From Dyadobacter frigoris (GTDB lineage: Bacteria; Bacteroidota; Bacteroidia; Cytophagales; Spirosomataceae): a DNA stretch of 64,000 nt. Shown here piece after piece: positions 52,891 to 61,406 of the stretch. Numbering within the stretch: position 1 is the first letter of the stretch; each line of letters begins with the position of its first letter. The position numbers and the translations under genes are program-made. The notes under the pieces are model-generated. The model was not told the DNA's origin. It searched no databases and was given only the letters and a program-made list of their open reading frames with translations. Where the stretch lies: positions 62,001 to 126,000 of the forward strand of contig NZ_SZVO01000006.1 of NCBI RefSeq assembly GCF_005280585.1, read 5' to 3'.

Positions 52891-55065
52891 GTGCATCCTA
52901 AAACCTTAATTAAGCTATGGCTATGCTTTGCCCTCGCCGGTAATTGTCTGGCCCAAAAACCCAATGAAAAGTATCAATATCACATCCATCCGGCATCTGC
53001 TCCTATTAAGGTAGATGGTGTTGCAGATGATCAGGGCTGGGAATCAGCTGAAACTGCAACCGACTTTTTTATGATTACGCCCATGGATACCAGTTTTTCC
53101 AGGGCAAGAACCGAAGTGAAAATGACATATGACAATGATCATATGTACATTCTGGTAATCAATCATAAAACTGTTAAGGGCTCCATCATTGTCGAATCGC
53201 TGAAACGGGATTTCTCTTTTGGAAAAAATGACAATTTCCTGCTTTTCATGGATACTTTCGATGACCGTACCAATGGTTTTTCTTTTGGGGCCAATGCCGC
53301 TGGCGCTCCCTGGGACGGACAAATGGGAGACGGTGGAACGGTTGATTTGAGCTGGGACAATCGTTGGGTTAGTCATGTAAAAAATGACGACGACAAATGG
53401 GTTTGGGAAGCGGCCATTCCGTTTAAAAGTATCCGGTACAAATCCGGAATTTCCCGTTGGGGAATTAATTTCAGCCGCCAGGATCTGACAATTTCGGAAA
53501 AATCGGCCTGGGCACCTGTGCCAAAACAATTTCCATCGGCTTCACTGGCTTACACCGGTGTACTTATATGGGATCAGCCGCCGCCAAATCCGGGAGCTAA
53601 CATTTCAATTATTCCTTTTTCTGCTACGCGTTTAACACGGGATTTCCAAAACGATAAGCCAAATAAATACAAAACCAGTATTGGCGGTGATGTTAAAATT
53701 GGCCTTACCCCTTCGCTGAATCTGGATTTAACGGTCAATCCGGATTTTTCGCAGGTCGATGTGGACGTGCAGCAAACCAATTTAAACCGTTTTGAATTAT
53801 TTTTTCCTGAACGAAGGCAGTTTTTCCTGGAAAACGCTGATTTATTCGCAAACTTCGGGTACGCTACCATTCGGCCTTTTTTCTCCCGGAGGATAGGTTT
53901 AGGTGTTCCAATCCAGTTTGGAGCACGGATGAGCGGGAAAATAAATAAGAAATGGCGTGTTGGCGTTCTGGATGTTCAAACCGGTGCCCAAGATACAATT
54001 CCAAGAAATAATTACGCTGTAGTCGCGTTGCAAAGACAGGTTTTTGCCAGATCCAATGTTCGTTTTATTTATATTAACCGGGATGCTGTCAATTATTCTC
54101 ACGAAAGAAATGCTTCCACAAACCGGTATAACAGAAATATTGGTGCTGAGTATAACCTCGCCAGTGTAAACAATTTATGGACTGGAAAAGTGATGTTTTT
54201 AAAATCCTTCACGCCCGGAAAATCAGGTGATGATTTTGTTCATGCAGCTGATTTAAAATTCAGCAAAGCCAATTTTTTCTGGCAATGGCAGCATGAATAT
54301 GTCGGAAAAAATTACAACGCAGAAGTTGGTTATGTTCCGAATGCGATCCGTAATGGTTATTACAAAATCAGCCCGACGATGGGATATTTGTTTTTCATCA
54401 AAAACCCAAAAATTATCAGCCACGGGCCAAAGGTTGTAACCAATATTTACTGGGACAAACAAATGTCGCTCAGCGATAAAGAACTGACGTTTTCTTATAA
54501 TGTCAATTTTATCACAAGAGCTACCATGTCAGCTTATGTAACAAACAATTACACGCGATTACTAAGGCCATACGATCCGACTAATTTAGGGAAAGAGCAG
54601 CTTGCAACAGGCACCGAACATAAATGGACATCGGCAGGTTTTGAAATTGTGTCAGGTCCGCAGAGTCATTTCACTTATACTTTTGCAGGGATTTTCGGTG
54701 GATATTATGATAACGGTCATCGTACAAATTTGCGTACGGAACTTGGATACAGAATTCAACCCTATGTTGCGATTACTATGACAGGAAACTATAATGACAT
54801 CCATTTGCCGGCACCGTGGAACCGTACACAGCTTTGGCTGGTTGGTCCGCGGGTGGATGTTACTTTCCGTAACAATTTATTCTTTACAACCTTCATGCAA
54901 TACAACAATCAGGCGGATAACATCAACCTGAATGCACGTTTGCAATGGCGATATAAACCTGCTTCTGATTTATATATCGTTTATACGGACAATTATTTAC
55001 CGGAAAATTTCATGGTAAAAAACCGGGCAATTGTTTTGAAGTTTACCTATTGGTGGAATTTGTAA
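52891..55065 (+). CDS. DUF5916 protein with CBM9-like N-terminal domain
   Basis: The 724-residue exported protein starts at a GTG (MHPKTLIKLW) and has a signal peptide to about LAQ (22). The first 200 residues resemble a family 9 carbohydrate-binding beta-sandwich (IKVDGVADDQGWESAE, then FGKNDNFLLFMDTFDD). The rest (about 225-724) is a DUF5916 region rich in alternating strands, consistent with an outer-membrane barrel ending in FTYWWNL. Function is unproven; sugar binding is suggested by the N-terminal domain. Confidence 0.88.
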   Translation: MHPKTLIKLWLCFALAGNCLAQKPNEKYQYHIHPASAPIKVDGVADDQGWESAETATDFFMITPMDTSFSRARTEVKMTYDNDHMYILVINHKTVKGSIIVESLKRDFSFGKNDNFLLFMDTFDDRTNGFSFGANAAGAPWDGQMGDGGTVDLSWDNRWVSHVKNDDDKWVWEAAIPFKSIRYKSGISRWGINFSRQDLTISEKSAWAPVPKQFPSASLAYTGVLIWDQPPPNPGANISIIPFSATRLTRDFQNDKPNKYKTSIGGDVKIGLTPSLNLDLTVNPDFSQVDVDVQQTNLNRFELFFPERRQFFLENADLFANFGYATIRPFFSRRIGLGVPIQFGARMSGKINKKWRVGVLDVQTGAQDTIPRNNYAVVALQRQVFARSNVRFIYINRDAVNYSHERNASTNRYNRNIGAEYNLASVNNLWTGKVMFLKSFTPGKSGDDFVHAADLKFSKANFFWQWQHEYVGKNYNAEVGYVPNAIRNGYYKISPTMGYLFFIKNPKIISHGPKVVTNIYWDKQMSLSDKELTFSYNVNFITRATMSAYVTNNYTRLLRPYDPTNLGKEQLATGTEHKWTSAGFEIVSGPQSHFTYTFAGIFGGYYDNGHRTNLRTELGYRIQPYVAITMTGNYNDIHLPAPWNRTQLWLVGPRVDVTFRNNLFFTTFMQYNNQADNINLNARLQWRYKPASDLYIVYTDNYLPENFMVKNRAIVLKFTYWWNL

Positions 55066-55078
55066 AGACATTAGCAAC

Positions 55079-55122
55079 AAAAAAGTCTGAAAAGTAGCTA
55101 GAAACTATTTTTCAGACTTTTT
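55079..55122. terminator. Bidirectional terminator
   Basis: The 14-bp stem AAAAAGTCTGAAAA with its complement lies between the convergent DUF5916 and Rpn-tail genes. Confidence 0.88.
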
Positions 55123-55144
55123 GCTGCTTAGAATTATCTATTTA

Positions 55145-55366
55145 TTATTTTTGATCTTCCTGTACTTTCCTTACAAAATCTTCGGAAACATCAGCAAAGT
55201 TTGCAATTTCTAAAATTGAAAATTTACCGGATTCTAACATTCTGGTAACCACCTCAAAGCTTTTTTTCTCTTCACCTTTTTCAAGACCTTTCTCAATTCC
55301 TTGTTCAAAGCCTATTTCAATCCCCTCCTCCCTCGTCAGCATTTTTATAGTTTCTATAATTCCCAT
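55145..55366 (-). CDS. Detached C-terminal tail of an Rpn-family protein, with its own ATG (RpnS-like)
   Basis: The 73-residue protein matches the C-terminal part of Rpn/PD-(D/E)XK transposase-nuclease proteins: MGIIETIKMLTREEG, then a Gly-Glu repeat (GIEKGLEKGEE) and a short helical end. In intact relatives this follows the nuclease domain in one frame. Here a two-base frame change separates it (see the upstream entry). It begins with a good ATG, so it could be made alone. In Escherichia coli Rpn genes an internal start makes a short C-terminal protein that inhibits the nuclease. Whether this tail does so here is inferred. Confidence 0.75.
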   Translation of the reverse strand: MGIIETIKMLTREEGIEIGFEQGIEKGLEKGEEKKSFEVVTRMLESGKFSILEIANFADVSEDFVRKVQEDQK

Positions 55367-55392
55367 GGTGCTTACATTTCCGGTTAACTGAC

Positions 55393-56085
55393 TTATTTCT
55401 CTTTATCAAAGTTAATGTTAAATTCAGGATTTTCAATATGGATAAATGTCTTCAAAAAATAGAGAAAACGTCTGATCTTTTCATTACTGTACTTTTTGCT
55501 TTGGATCAAAGCACGTGCTATATTAAGCCTGTGTTCTGCTAATTCCCATTCAGGGATTTTGTCTGCAAGCAGTGCTTTTTGCGCGGCTAACACAATTAAT
55601 GCAAACGGATTATCCATAGCAAGTAATTGCTCTTCCGAATGATCCATGATGTGATAATTGTTATACTTATACTGAATTTCAGTCCCCAGAAATTTATAAT
55701 TAAACGCATTAACCGGCAAATTTTTCCCTGCACCTGTAAATACAGCCAGTGCAGTAATCGGCACATCATAGCGGTCATAAATGCGGTAGAAATATTGAAA
55801 CATGCGTTTTGAAAATTCCTGGTCATTTTGCGCCTGTATTTCAATATGAATCAGCATCCATTCTTCTGAACCATCCGTTCCATATATTTTGACAAGCATA
55901 TCAACAAAACGACTTCCTCCATGCTTTTCCAGATCAGGAAAAAGTTCGAGAAGCTCTTTGTCCATAAATTCAAATCCCTTTTCGATATCAAAAAGAGAAT
56001 CCGCCTCCGTAAAAAAGAACCGAAGTAAATCGGAAAATGCCTCCTCAAAGGCGCTTTTTAAGAGAATGTCATTTTTTCGTCTCAA
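55393..56085 (-). CDS. Rpn-family recombination-promoting nuclease domain, C-terminus truncated by frameshift
   Basis: The 230-residue protein carries a PD-(D/E)XK nuclease core with Asp62 (RFVDMLVKI) and the Glu82-X-Gln84 pair (HIEIQAQ), so catalysis may be intact. It ends at FDKEK-stop. Skipping a two-base GA near 55396-55402 would continue as DKEISQLTGNVSTMGII, joining the 73-residue tail in frame to give about 310 residues, the usual family length. The break therefore looks like a GA duplication in an ordinary Rpn gene, or a frame arrangement that makes two products. Rpn proteins act in recombination and have been linked to phage defence. Confidence 0.85.
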   Translation of the reverse strand: MRRKNDILLKSAFEEAFSDLLRFFFTEADSLFDIEKGFEFMDKELLELFPDLEKHGGSRFVDMLVKIYGTDGSEEWMLIHIEIQAQNDQEFSKRMFQYFYRIYDRYDVPITALAVFTGAGKNLPVNAFNYKFLGTEIQYKYNNYHIMDHSEEQLLAMDNPFALIVLAAQKALLADKIPEWELAEHRLNIARALIQSKKYSNEKIRRFLYFLKTFIHIENPEFNINFDKEK

Positions 56086-56172
56086 AATTTATAAATCTGA
56101 ATTTCACGTTTTGAGACGTAGAATTGCAGCAAATGTTACAATAGCTTATCTTAATAATTAAATTACTAGCTG

Positions 56173-57609
56173 TCAATAGTATACCAATGTATTATTTGTT
56201 TTCATTTTGTTTATCCATAAAATGTAAGAACTTTCCGGACTTTGTTTTATAAATGCGTTTCCATTAAAAAAGACACTTTTCAAGTTTTTATTACCTGCAA
56301 TTTCTTTGGGAAAGACTGTAAGCTGGTTAAAGGAAATATCCAACTCCTCTAAATCCGGTAACCTGTAAATGAAAGCTGGTGGTTTCTCCAATTTATTATA
56401 GCCAAGATCCAGTTTTTTCAAATTTTTCATTTTTTCCATTACTGATGGTAAAGAAACCAATTCGTTATGATGTGCATAAAATGTTCGTAATCTGTGCAGT
56501 TTCGTAATTTGGGGATCAATAAACTTCAAACGATTGTGCGCAATTGCCAATGTTTGAAGTCTTTTCAGCTTTGTTAAAACCACAGGCATTTCCTTAAATT
56601 CATTGTAATAAAGATCTATAATTTTCAGACGACGAAGTTTTTTCAGACCTAGGGGAAGTTCTGTTAACCCATTATTGTACAAATTCAAATCTTCCAGATG
56701 CCTCAGCCTGCGAAAACTTTTTGTTTTAAGAGCCAAGATATTTCCTCCCAACCACAAACTTTCGAGCTTTTTGCAAAGGTGAACAGACAATGGGATGTCA
56801 CTAATTGCATTTTTTTGCAGATTTAAAATTCTCAGCGATTTATTTTTATCTATACTAATATTCTTCTGATCAAGCTGATTTGAAGAAAGATCTATTTTGA
56901 AAAGTTTTGGTAACCGGTTCATTTGCAAATGAACGACAGATATTTCATTCCCCTGCAAATCCAGCTCTTCAAGATTTCGAAAACGATATATCTGATCAGG
57001 AATAACTTTTAAATCAAGTCCGCTCAGGTTAATACGTTTAACATTTAAGGAATCCGAAACATTTAGTAATTCTTCAACCGAAGTTATAGAGCTGTCTCTT
57101 TTTGAAATAATTCGTCCGAAATTTTCGGATTTAATTCTGATATAGAAGGATACCGAAATAATACAATCATTAACATTTTCAAGCTTAAAGTTATTCCGGA
57201 TTAACTCTGCGGGTAATTTATCCTGCAAAACCTGATCTATATTTTTGAAAAAGAAAGGTTTAATATCAAAAAAAACATGAGAAATTTCTCCTTCTTTATT
57301 AAAACAAACCTTGGAATTGATCATAAGGTCAGGAGCGAATTTTAAATCCAACACATTCCTAACCGATTGGATCAGCATTTTCCTGATATAATCTGTTTGC
57401 TGGCCAGATAACTTTATCTCCTTTCGGGATATCAAACGAACATCTTCCAAAATTTTTACATTTTCAGGAATAGGAACATATTGTCTTTCATCACCCGTTT
57501 TTGAAACCGTAAGATCCAGTGATTTTTCCAGTGGAAGAACAATAGGCTGTGAAAAAGAATCATCGATACAACATGCTAGTAATAGAATCGCAAGTATCTT
57601 CATAATCAT
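56173..57609 (-). CDS. Secreted leucine-rich-repeat protein, paralog 1
   Basis: The 478-residue protein has a signal peptide (to about residue 20). A non-repeat N-terminal domain (about 40-165) looks weakly like the TonB C-terminal fold. About ten 22-24-residue leucine-rich repeats (about 190-455) follow, of the LxxLxLxxNxLxxLP type (NLEELDLQGNEI, LKKLDLGYNKL). The N-terminus can start at 57609 (MIM) or two codons later. It lies next to a closely related paralog, so the pair arose by tandem duplication. LRR proteins of this kind bind other proteins; the ligand is unknown. Confidence 0.82.
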   Translation of the reverse strand: MIMKILAILLLACCIDDSFSQPIVLPLEKSLDLTVSKTGDERQYVPIPENVKILEDVRLISRKEIKLSGQQTDYIRKMLIQSVRNVLDLKFAPDLMINSKVCFNKEGEISHVFFDIKPFFFKNIDQVLQDKLPAELIRNNFKLENVNDCIISVSFYIRIKSENFGRIISKRDSSITSVEELLNVSDSLNVKRINLSGLDLKVIPDQIYRFRNLEELDLQGNEISVVHLQMNRLPKLFKIDLSSNQLDQKNISIDKNKSLRILNLQKNAISDIPLSVHLCKKLESLWLGGNILALKTKSFRRLRHLEDLNLYNNGLTELPLGLKKLRRLKIIDLYYNEFKEMPVVLTKLKRLQTLAIAHNRLKFIDPQITKLHRLRTFYAHHNELVSLPSVMEKMKNLKKLDLGYNKLEKPPAFIYRLPDLEELDISFNQLTVFPKEIAGNKNLKSVFFNGNAFIKQSPESSYILWINKMKTNNTLVYY

Positions 57610-57648
57610 ATATTTTCAAAGCTGAACTGACGAATTATATTCACTTAC

Positions 57649-59013
57649 CTAATAAAAAACTTCCACATTATTCCCCTTTAAAGTCCTCAATGGACCTGCA
57701 TATTTTTTCTCCACATCGCCGCCGGCAAAAGGATTTCCTCGGAGATACACTTTATCAAGTTTCTTAAATTGTACTAGTGCAGACGGGAATTCCGGAAGAT
57801 TATTTCCTGATATATCAAGCTCATGCAAACTATCCAAAGCCGTGATTTCAACCGGGAAATTATAAAACCAGTTATAACCCAAATCCAGAATATTCAGTTT
57901 TTTCATTTTTGCAAAACTTTCGGGCAGCTTGCTTAATTTGTTATGATGCGCATAGAGCGTATGAACATTTGCCAGCTTGTCCATATCCTTTGGCAATTCT
58001 TTTAGCTGATTGTTACTAACCGCCAATTGTGTCAGATTTTTTAGTCTGGTTATAGTCGCCGGTAATATTTCAAGTTGATTGTAATATAAATCCAGCACTT
58101 CGAGGCTTTTCATTTTCTTTATTCCTTTTGGCAAAATTGCCAATTCAGACTTATAAAAATTCAAATCCTGAACTCTTTTCAGTTTTCGGAAACTGCGGTT
58201 TGACAAGTTGGTAAGTTTATTTCCTCCTAGTCCAAGAGAGGATAAATTTTTGCAGGCTCTTGCAGCAGCAGGAATATTTGTAAATTTATTTTCTTTGAGA
58301 TTCAGCAGTTCCAGCGACTTATTCTTTGTCAAAACAAGATTATCATTTGTCAGATAATTCCTGTCCAGATGTAGTCGTTTTAGTTTTGGCAATCTTTTAA
58401 AATCGATCTTTATCTTTTTCAATTCGTTTCCATTCAGATATAATTCTTCTGTATTTGGAAAACGGTAAATGACATCCGGTACAGATTTCAATTCCAGCTG
58501 GTTAAAAAATATTCTTTTGATTTTTAATGTATCCTTAAAAGCTATTGCATTTTCAATATTCACAACAGAGCTATCTGTTTGCCTTACTTGCCGCTTGACA
58601 ATTTGTTTACCAAACTTCATCAACATAATTGAACGGAACGGCTTTTGCAGTTTTTCTGCTGACTTCCATTCAGATACATTTTGCAAAAAAGACTTTTTCA
58701 AAACCTGATTTAGTGAATCAATATGATAACCCTTGGCTTCCGCATCAAAAATTATATAATCCACACCCCCATTCTGATTCACTAAAATTTGTGTAATCAC
58801 CGATATTCCCGGATTCACATCCTTTGATATAACAGTATCTAATGATTTTTGAACGAAATCTACCGCATCATCAGAACTTCGTTCTTCATAAGTAATCGGT
58901 AACAGATCCACATGAAATTTGGCATTTTGAGCATCTTCAGTTGTCCAGATATGTGTTTGTGCTGTGACAAATTGAGTACAAATCGTCAGGACAAGAGATA
59001 TTAAGATTTTCAT
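57649..59013 (-). CDS. Secreted leucine-rich-repeat protein, paralog 2
   Basis: The 454-residue protein has the same layout as its downstream neighbour: signal peptide (cleavage after VTAQ), an N-terminal domain (about 45-150, with ILVNQNGGVDYIIF) and leucine-rich repeats (about 175-430, for example SLEVLDLYYNQL and KLNILDLGYNWF). The two genes are 39 bp apart and share phrases such as LDLYYN and YAHHN. It may act together with the neighbour at the cell surface or in the periplasm; no function is assigned. Confidence 0.82.
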   Translation of the reverse strand: MKILISLVLTICTQFVTAQTHIWTTEDAQNAKFHVDLLPITYEERSSDDAVDFVQKSLDTVISKDVNPGISVITQILVNQNGGVDYIIFDAEAKGYHIDSLNQVLKKSFLQNVSEWKSAEKLQKPFRSIMLMKFGKQIVKRQVRQTDSSVVNIENAIAFKDTLKIKRIFFNQLELKSVPDVIYRFPNTEELYLNGNELKKIKIDFKRLPKLKRLHLDRNYLTNDNLVLTKNKSLELLNLKENKFTNIPAAARACKNLSSLGLGGNKLTNLSNRSFRKLKRVQDLNFYKSELAILPKGIKKMKSLEVLDLYYNQLEILPATITRLKNLTQLAVSNNQLKELPKDMDKLANVHTLYAHHNKLSKLPESFAKMKKLNILDLGYNWFYNFPVEITALDSLHELDISGNNLPEFPSALVQFKKLDKVYLRGNPFAGGDVEKKYAGPLRTLKGNNVEVFY

Positions 59014-59099
59014 AGCAGCTATAATTAAATTGAATATACAATTATAACTAAAAACAGTTTAATATAACTAATAAATTAGTCGAAAAGATTTTGGCATAA

Positions 59100-59139
59100 A
59101 AAAACCCTGTAAACAAGCTTAATGTTTTACAGGGTTTTT
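59100..59139 (-). terminator. Terminator after the polyprenyl synthetase gene
   Basis: The 14-bp stem AAAAACCCTGTAAA (59100-59113) pairs with 59126-59139, just beyond the polyprenyl synthetase stop on the minus strand. Confidence 0.88.
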
Positions 59140-59176
59140 ACTTATTTATTAGACGGATAATTCAGTGGAAAACAGA

Positions 59177-60151
59177 TTACTTACTTCGTTCGATAGTATA
59201 TTGTACCAGGTTTTCCAAAGCCGTGCGATGCGCAGAATCCGGGAATTCGTTTAGTAAAGTCTGAGCCTCTGCTACGTATCGCTGCATAACTTCTTCCGCA
59301 TATTTTAATCCGCCAGACTCTTTTACAAAAGAAATGACCTCCAGTACTTTATTTGGTTTGTGACTTTCGTTCCGAATGATATTAATCATTTTACGTTTTT
59401 CCAGCCAGGGTGCCTTGTTGAGTGCGTAGATTAATGGAAGCGTCATTTTCTTTTCCTTGATATCAATTCCGAGCGGTTTACCAATTTCGTCTTCACCATA
59501 ATCAAAAAGGTCATCTTTGATCTGAAAAGCAATTCCTACTTTTTCACCAAAAGCATGCATCCGTTCGATCACCTCGGCGCCAGCTCCAACAGAACAGGCC
59601 CCTACCGCGCAACATGAAGCAATCAGAGAAGCCGTTTTCTGCCGTATAATTTCATAATACACCGTTTCGTTAATATCAAGTCGTCGCGCTTTTTCGATCT
59701 GAAGCAATTCTCCTTCACTGATTTCACGCATGGCGGTTGAGACAATTTTCAACAATTCGAATTCATTATGCTCAACCGAAAGTAATAAACCGCGGGAAAG
59801 CAAATAGTCCCCAACCAAAACGGCAATTTTATTTTTCCATAAAGCATTGACGGAGAAAAAACCGCGACGGTAATTTGAATCGTCCACAACATCGTCATGA
59901 ACGAGCGTGGCGGTATGTAAAAGTTCGATGAATGAGGCGCCCCGGTATGTTGATTCTGAAATCGGGCCGCAAACGCCGGCGGACAGAAATACAAACATAG
60001 GCCTGAGCTGTTTCCCTTTACGGCGCACGATGTAATTCATAATCTGGTCGAGCAGCATTACATCACTTTTCATAAACTGGCGAAATTTATGCTCAAAAGC
60101 CTTCATTTCATCCGCAATAGGAGCTTGAATATCCTTTATTGAAAGGGTCAT
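59177..60151 (-). CDS. Polyprenyl diphosphate synthase
   Basis: It makes a long-chain isoprenoid diphosphate, probably for the menaquinone side chain. The 324-residue protein has the first aspartate-rich motif DDVVD (86-90) after LVHD, and a second motif KDDLFDYG, with GKPLGIDIKEKKMTLP after it. Substrate chain length cannot be read reliably. The start ATG at 60151 (MTLSIKDIQAP) is typical for Bacteroidota members. Confidence 0.93.
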   Translation of the reverse strand: MTLSIKDIQAPIADEMKAFEHKFRQFMKSDVMLLDQIMNYIVRRKGKQLRPMFVFLSAGVCGPISESTYRGASFIELLHTATLVHDDVVDDSNYRRGFFSVNALWKNKIAVLVGDYLLSRGLLLSVEHNEFELLKIVSTAMREISEGELLQIEKARRLDINETVYYEIIRQKTASLIASCCAVGACSVGAGAEVIERMHAFGEKVGIAFQIKDDLFDYGEDEIGKPLGIDIKEKKMTLPLIYALNKAPWLEKRKMINIIRNESHKPNKVLEVISFVKESGGLKYAEEVMQRYVAEAQTLLNEFPDSAHRTALENLVQYTIERSK

Positions 60152-60467
60152 ATTAATTATAGGAAGTCTTAACTTACCTCCAAATGTTGAAAGGCTATAC
60201 AGCGCAGTTTAGTTCAAAAATCAGCGCTTTATCTGCTGCTGTACTTTAATCCTCAAATTTGGAATAAAATCTTCTCTTTATACCTATTTTAGAATGAAAA
60301 TGTTTAAAATTGGAAATATGAATATAGAAAATCAACGAATACAGTAGAACTACGCAGAAAAACCGTTATGTGAACACGGCCAGTGTAAGTCCGAAATAAA
60401 AGCGAAAAACTAAACATTTCTATAAAATAGCTGAAAGCCGATAGCTGACAGCCGAAAGCAAATAAAT
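60152..60467. other. Divergent intergenic region with repeat
   Basis: Apart from the heptanucleotide-period repeat at 60429-60460 I see no gene or clear promoter box here. The region must hold the promoters of the polyprenyl synthase and patatin genes. Confidence 0.5.
60429..60460 (+). repeat. Heptanucleotide-period dispersed repeat, copy 4
   Basis: GCTGAAA, GCCGATA, GCTGACA and GCCGAAA run in seven-base steps and end about eight bases before the patatin ATG. Confidence 0.8.
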
Positions 60468-61379
60468 ATGAAGGCACTCGTGCTTGGAGGTGGATCAATG
60501 AAAGGAGCTTTTCAGGTTGGCGCCATTCAATCTGTACTTGAAAATGGTTTTGAACCCGATATGGTTTATGGAATTTCTGTTGGGGCACTCAATACAACTT
60601 TTCTTGCCAATGAAACGGGACGTCAGCATGAAGAAGAAAACGGCAAATTGAACTGGCCGCTGGCAGGCAGAAAACTGCTTGAATTCTGGGTAAAGAATAT
60701 TACGCAGCCTCAGGATATTTCAACCCTTCGTTCACGCGTTATGTTAGGTATGAACACGCTCATGAGCCGGTTTGATGGCTTGGTTGACCCTGCGCCCCTG
60801 CATTTGCTGATCAGGAAAAATGTGAAGGACAAGTTTTTAAAAAACAGTCCGACAATGATAAAAGTCGGTGCTGTGAATGTACAGAGCGGCGAGATCAAGT
60901 ATGTGACACCACAAGAACCACATTTCCTTGATTATGTACGCGCCAGTTCGTCTATTCCTATGCTTATGCCTGCGATTGCTATCGGGAAACAAATGTATCT
61001 GGACGGCGGTTTAAGAGAAGTGGCGCCAATCCGGCAGGCCATAGCCGACGGAGCAACGGAAATCGTAGTGATTGCCTGTCATTCCCCGCATTTGTATCAG
61101 CCGGAAGGTATGAATCCGAGGAACCTGATTATGCTTGTGGAAAGAGTCCGGGATATCACTGTGAACGAATATGCCAACAGTAACATTATATGGGCAGAAT
61201 CGTATGTTGACCGGTCCATTTTGCGCGGCGTACCCATGAAAATGACGGTGATCCGCCCGGTATCTCCGCTGGTACTGGACATGCAGCATTTTACATCCGA
61301 AGATATTTCGAGACTGATTATTGAAGGTTATCGAATTGGTATTGAAACTCTTAACAAAGTTTCAGAAGTAAAACAATAA
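60468..61379 (+). CDS. Patatin-like phospholipase
   Basis: The 303-residue acyl hydrolase has a Ser-Asp dyad: an oxyanion glycine stretch GGGSMKGAFQVG, nucleophile Ser37 in YGISVGA, and Asp179 in YLDGGLREV. It probably hydrolyses phospholipid acyl chains in the cytoplasm. It is followed 27 bp later by a GDPD-like gene, a pairing that fits stepwise breakdown of phospholipids. Confidence 0.93.
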   Translation: MKALVLGGGSMKGAFQVGAIQSVLENGFEPDMVYGISVGALNTTFLANETGRQHEEENGKLNWPLAGRKLLEFWVKNITQPQDISTLRSRVMLGMNTLMSRFDGLVDPAPLHLLIRKNVKDKFLKNSPTMIKVGAVNVQSGEIKYVTPQEPHFLDYVRASSSIPMLMPAIAIGKQMYLDGGLREVAPIRQAIADGATEIVVIACHSPHLYQPEGMNPRNLIMLVERVRDITVNEYANSNIIWAESYVDRSILRGVPMKMTVIRPVSPLVLDMQHFTSEDISRLIIEGYRIGIETLNKVSEVKQ

Positions 61380-61406
61380 AAGAAAATCTGTTAAAAAACT
61401 CAGCTA

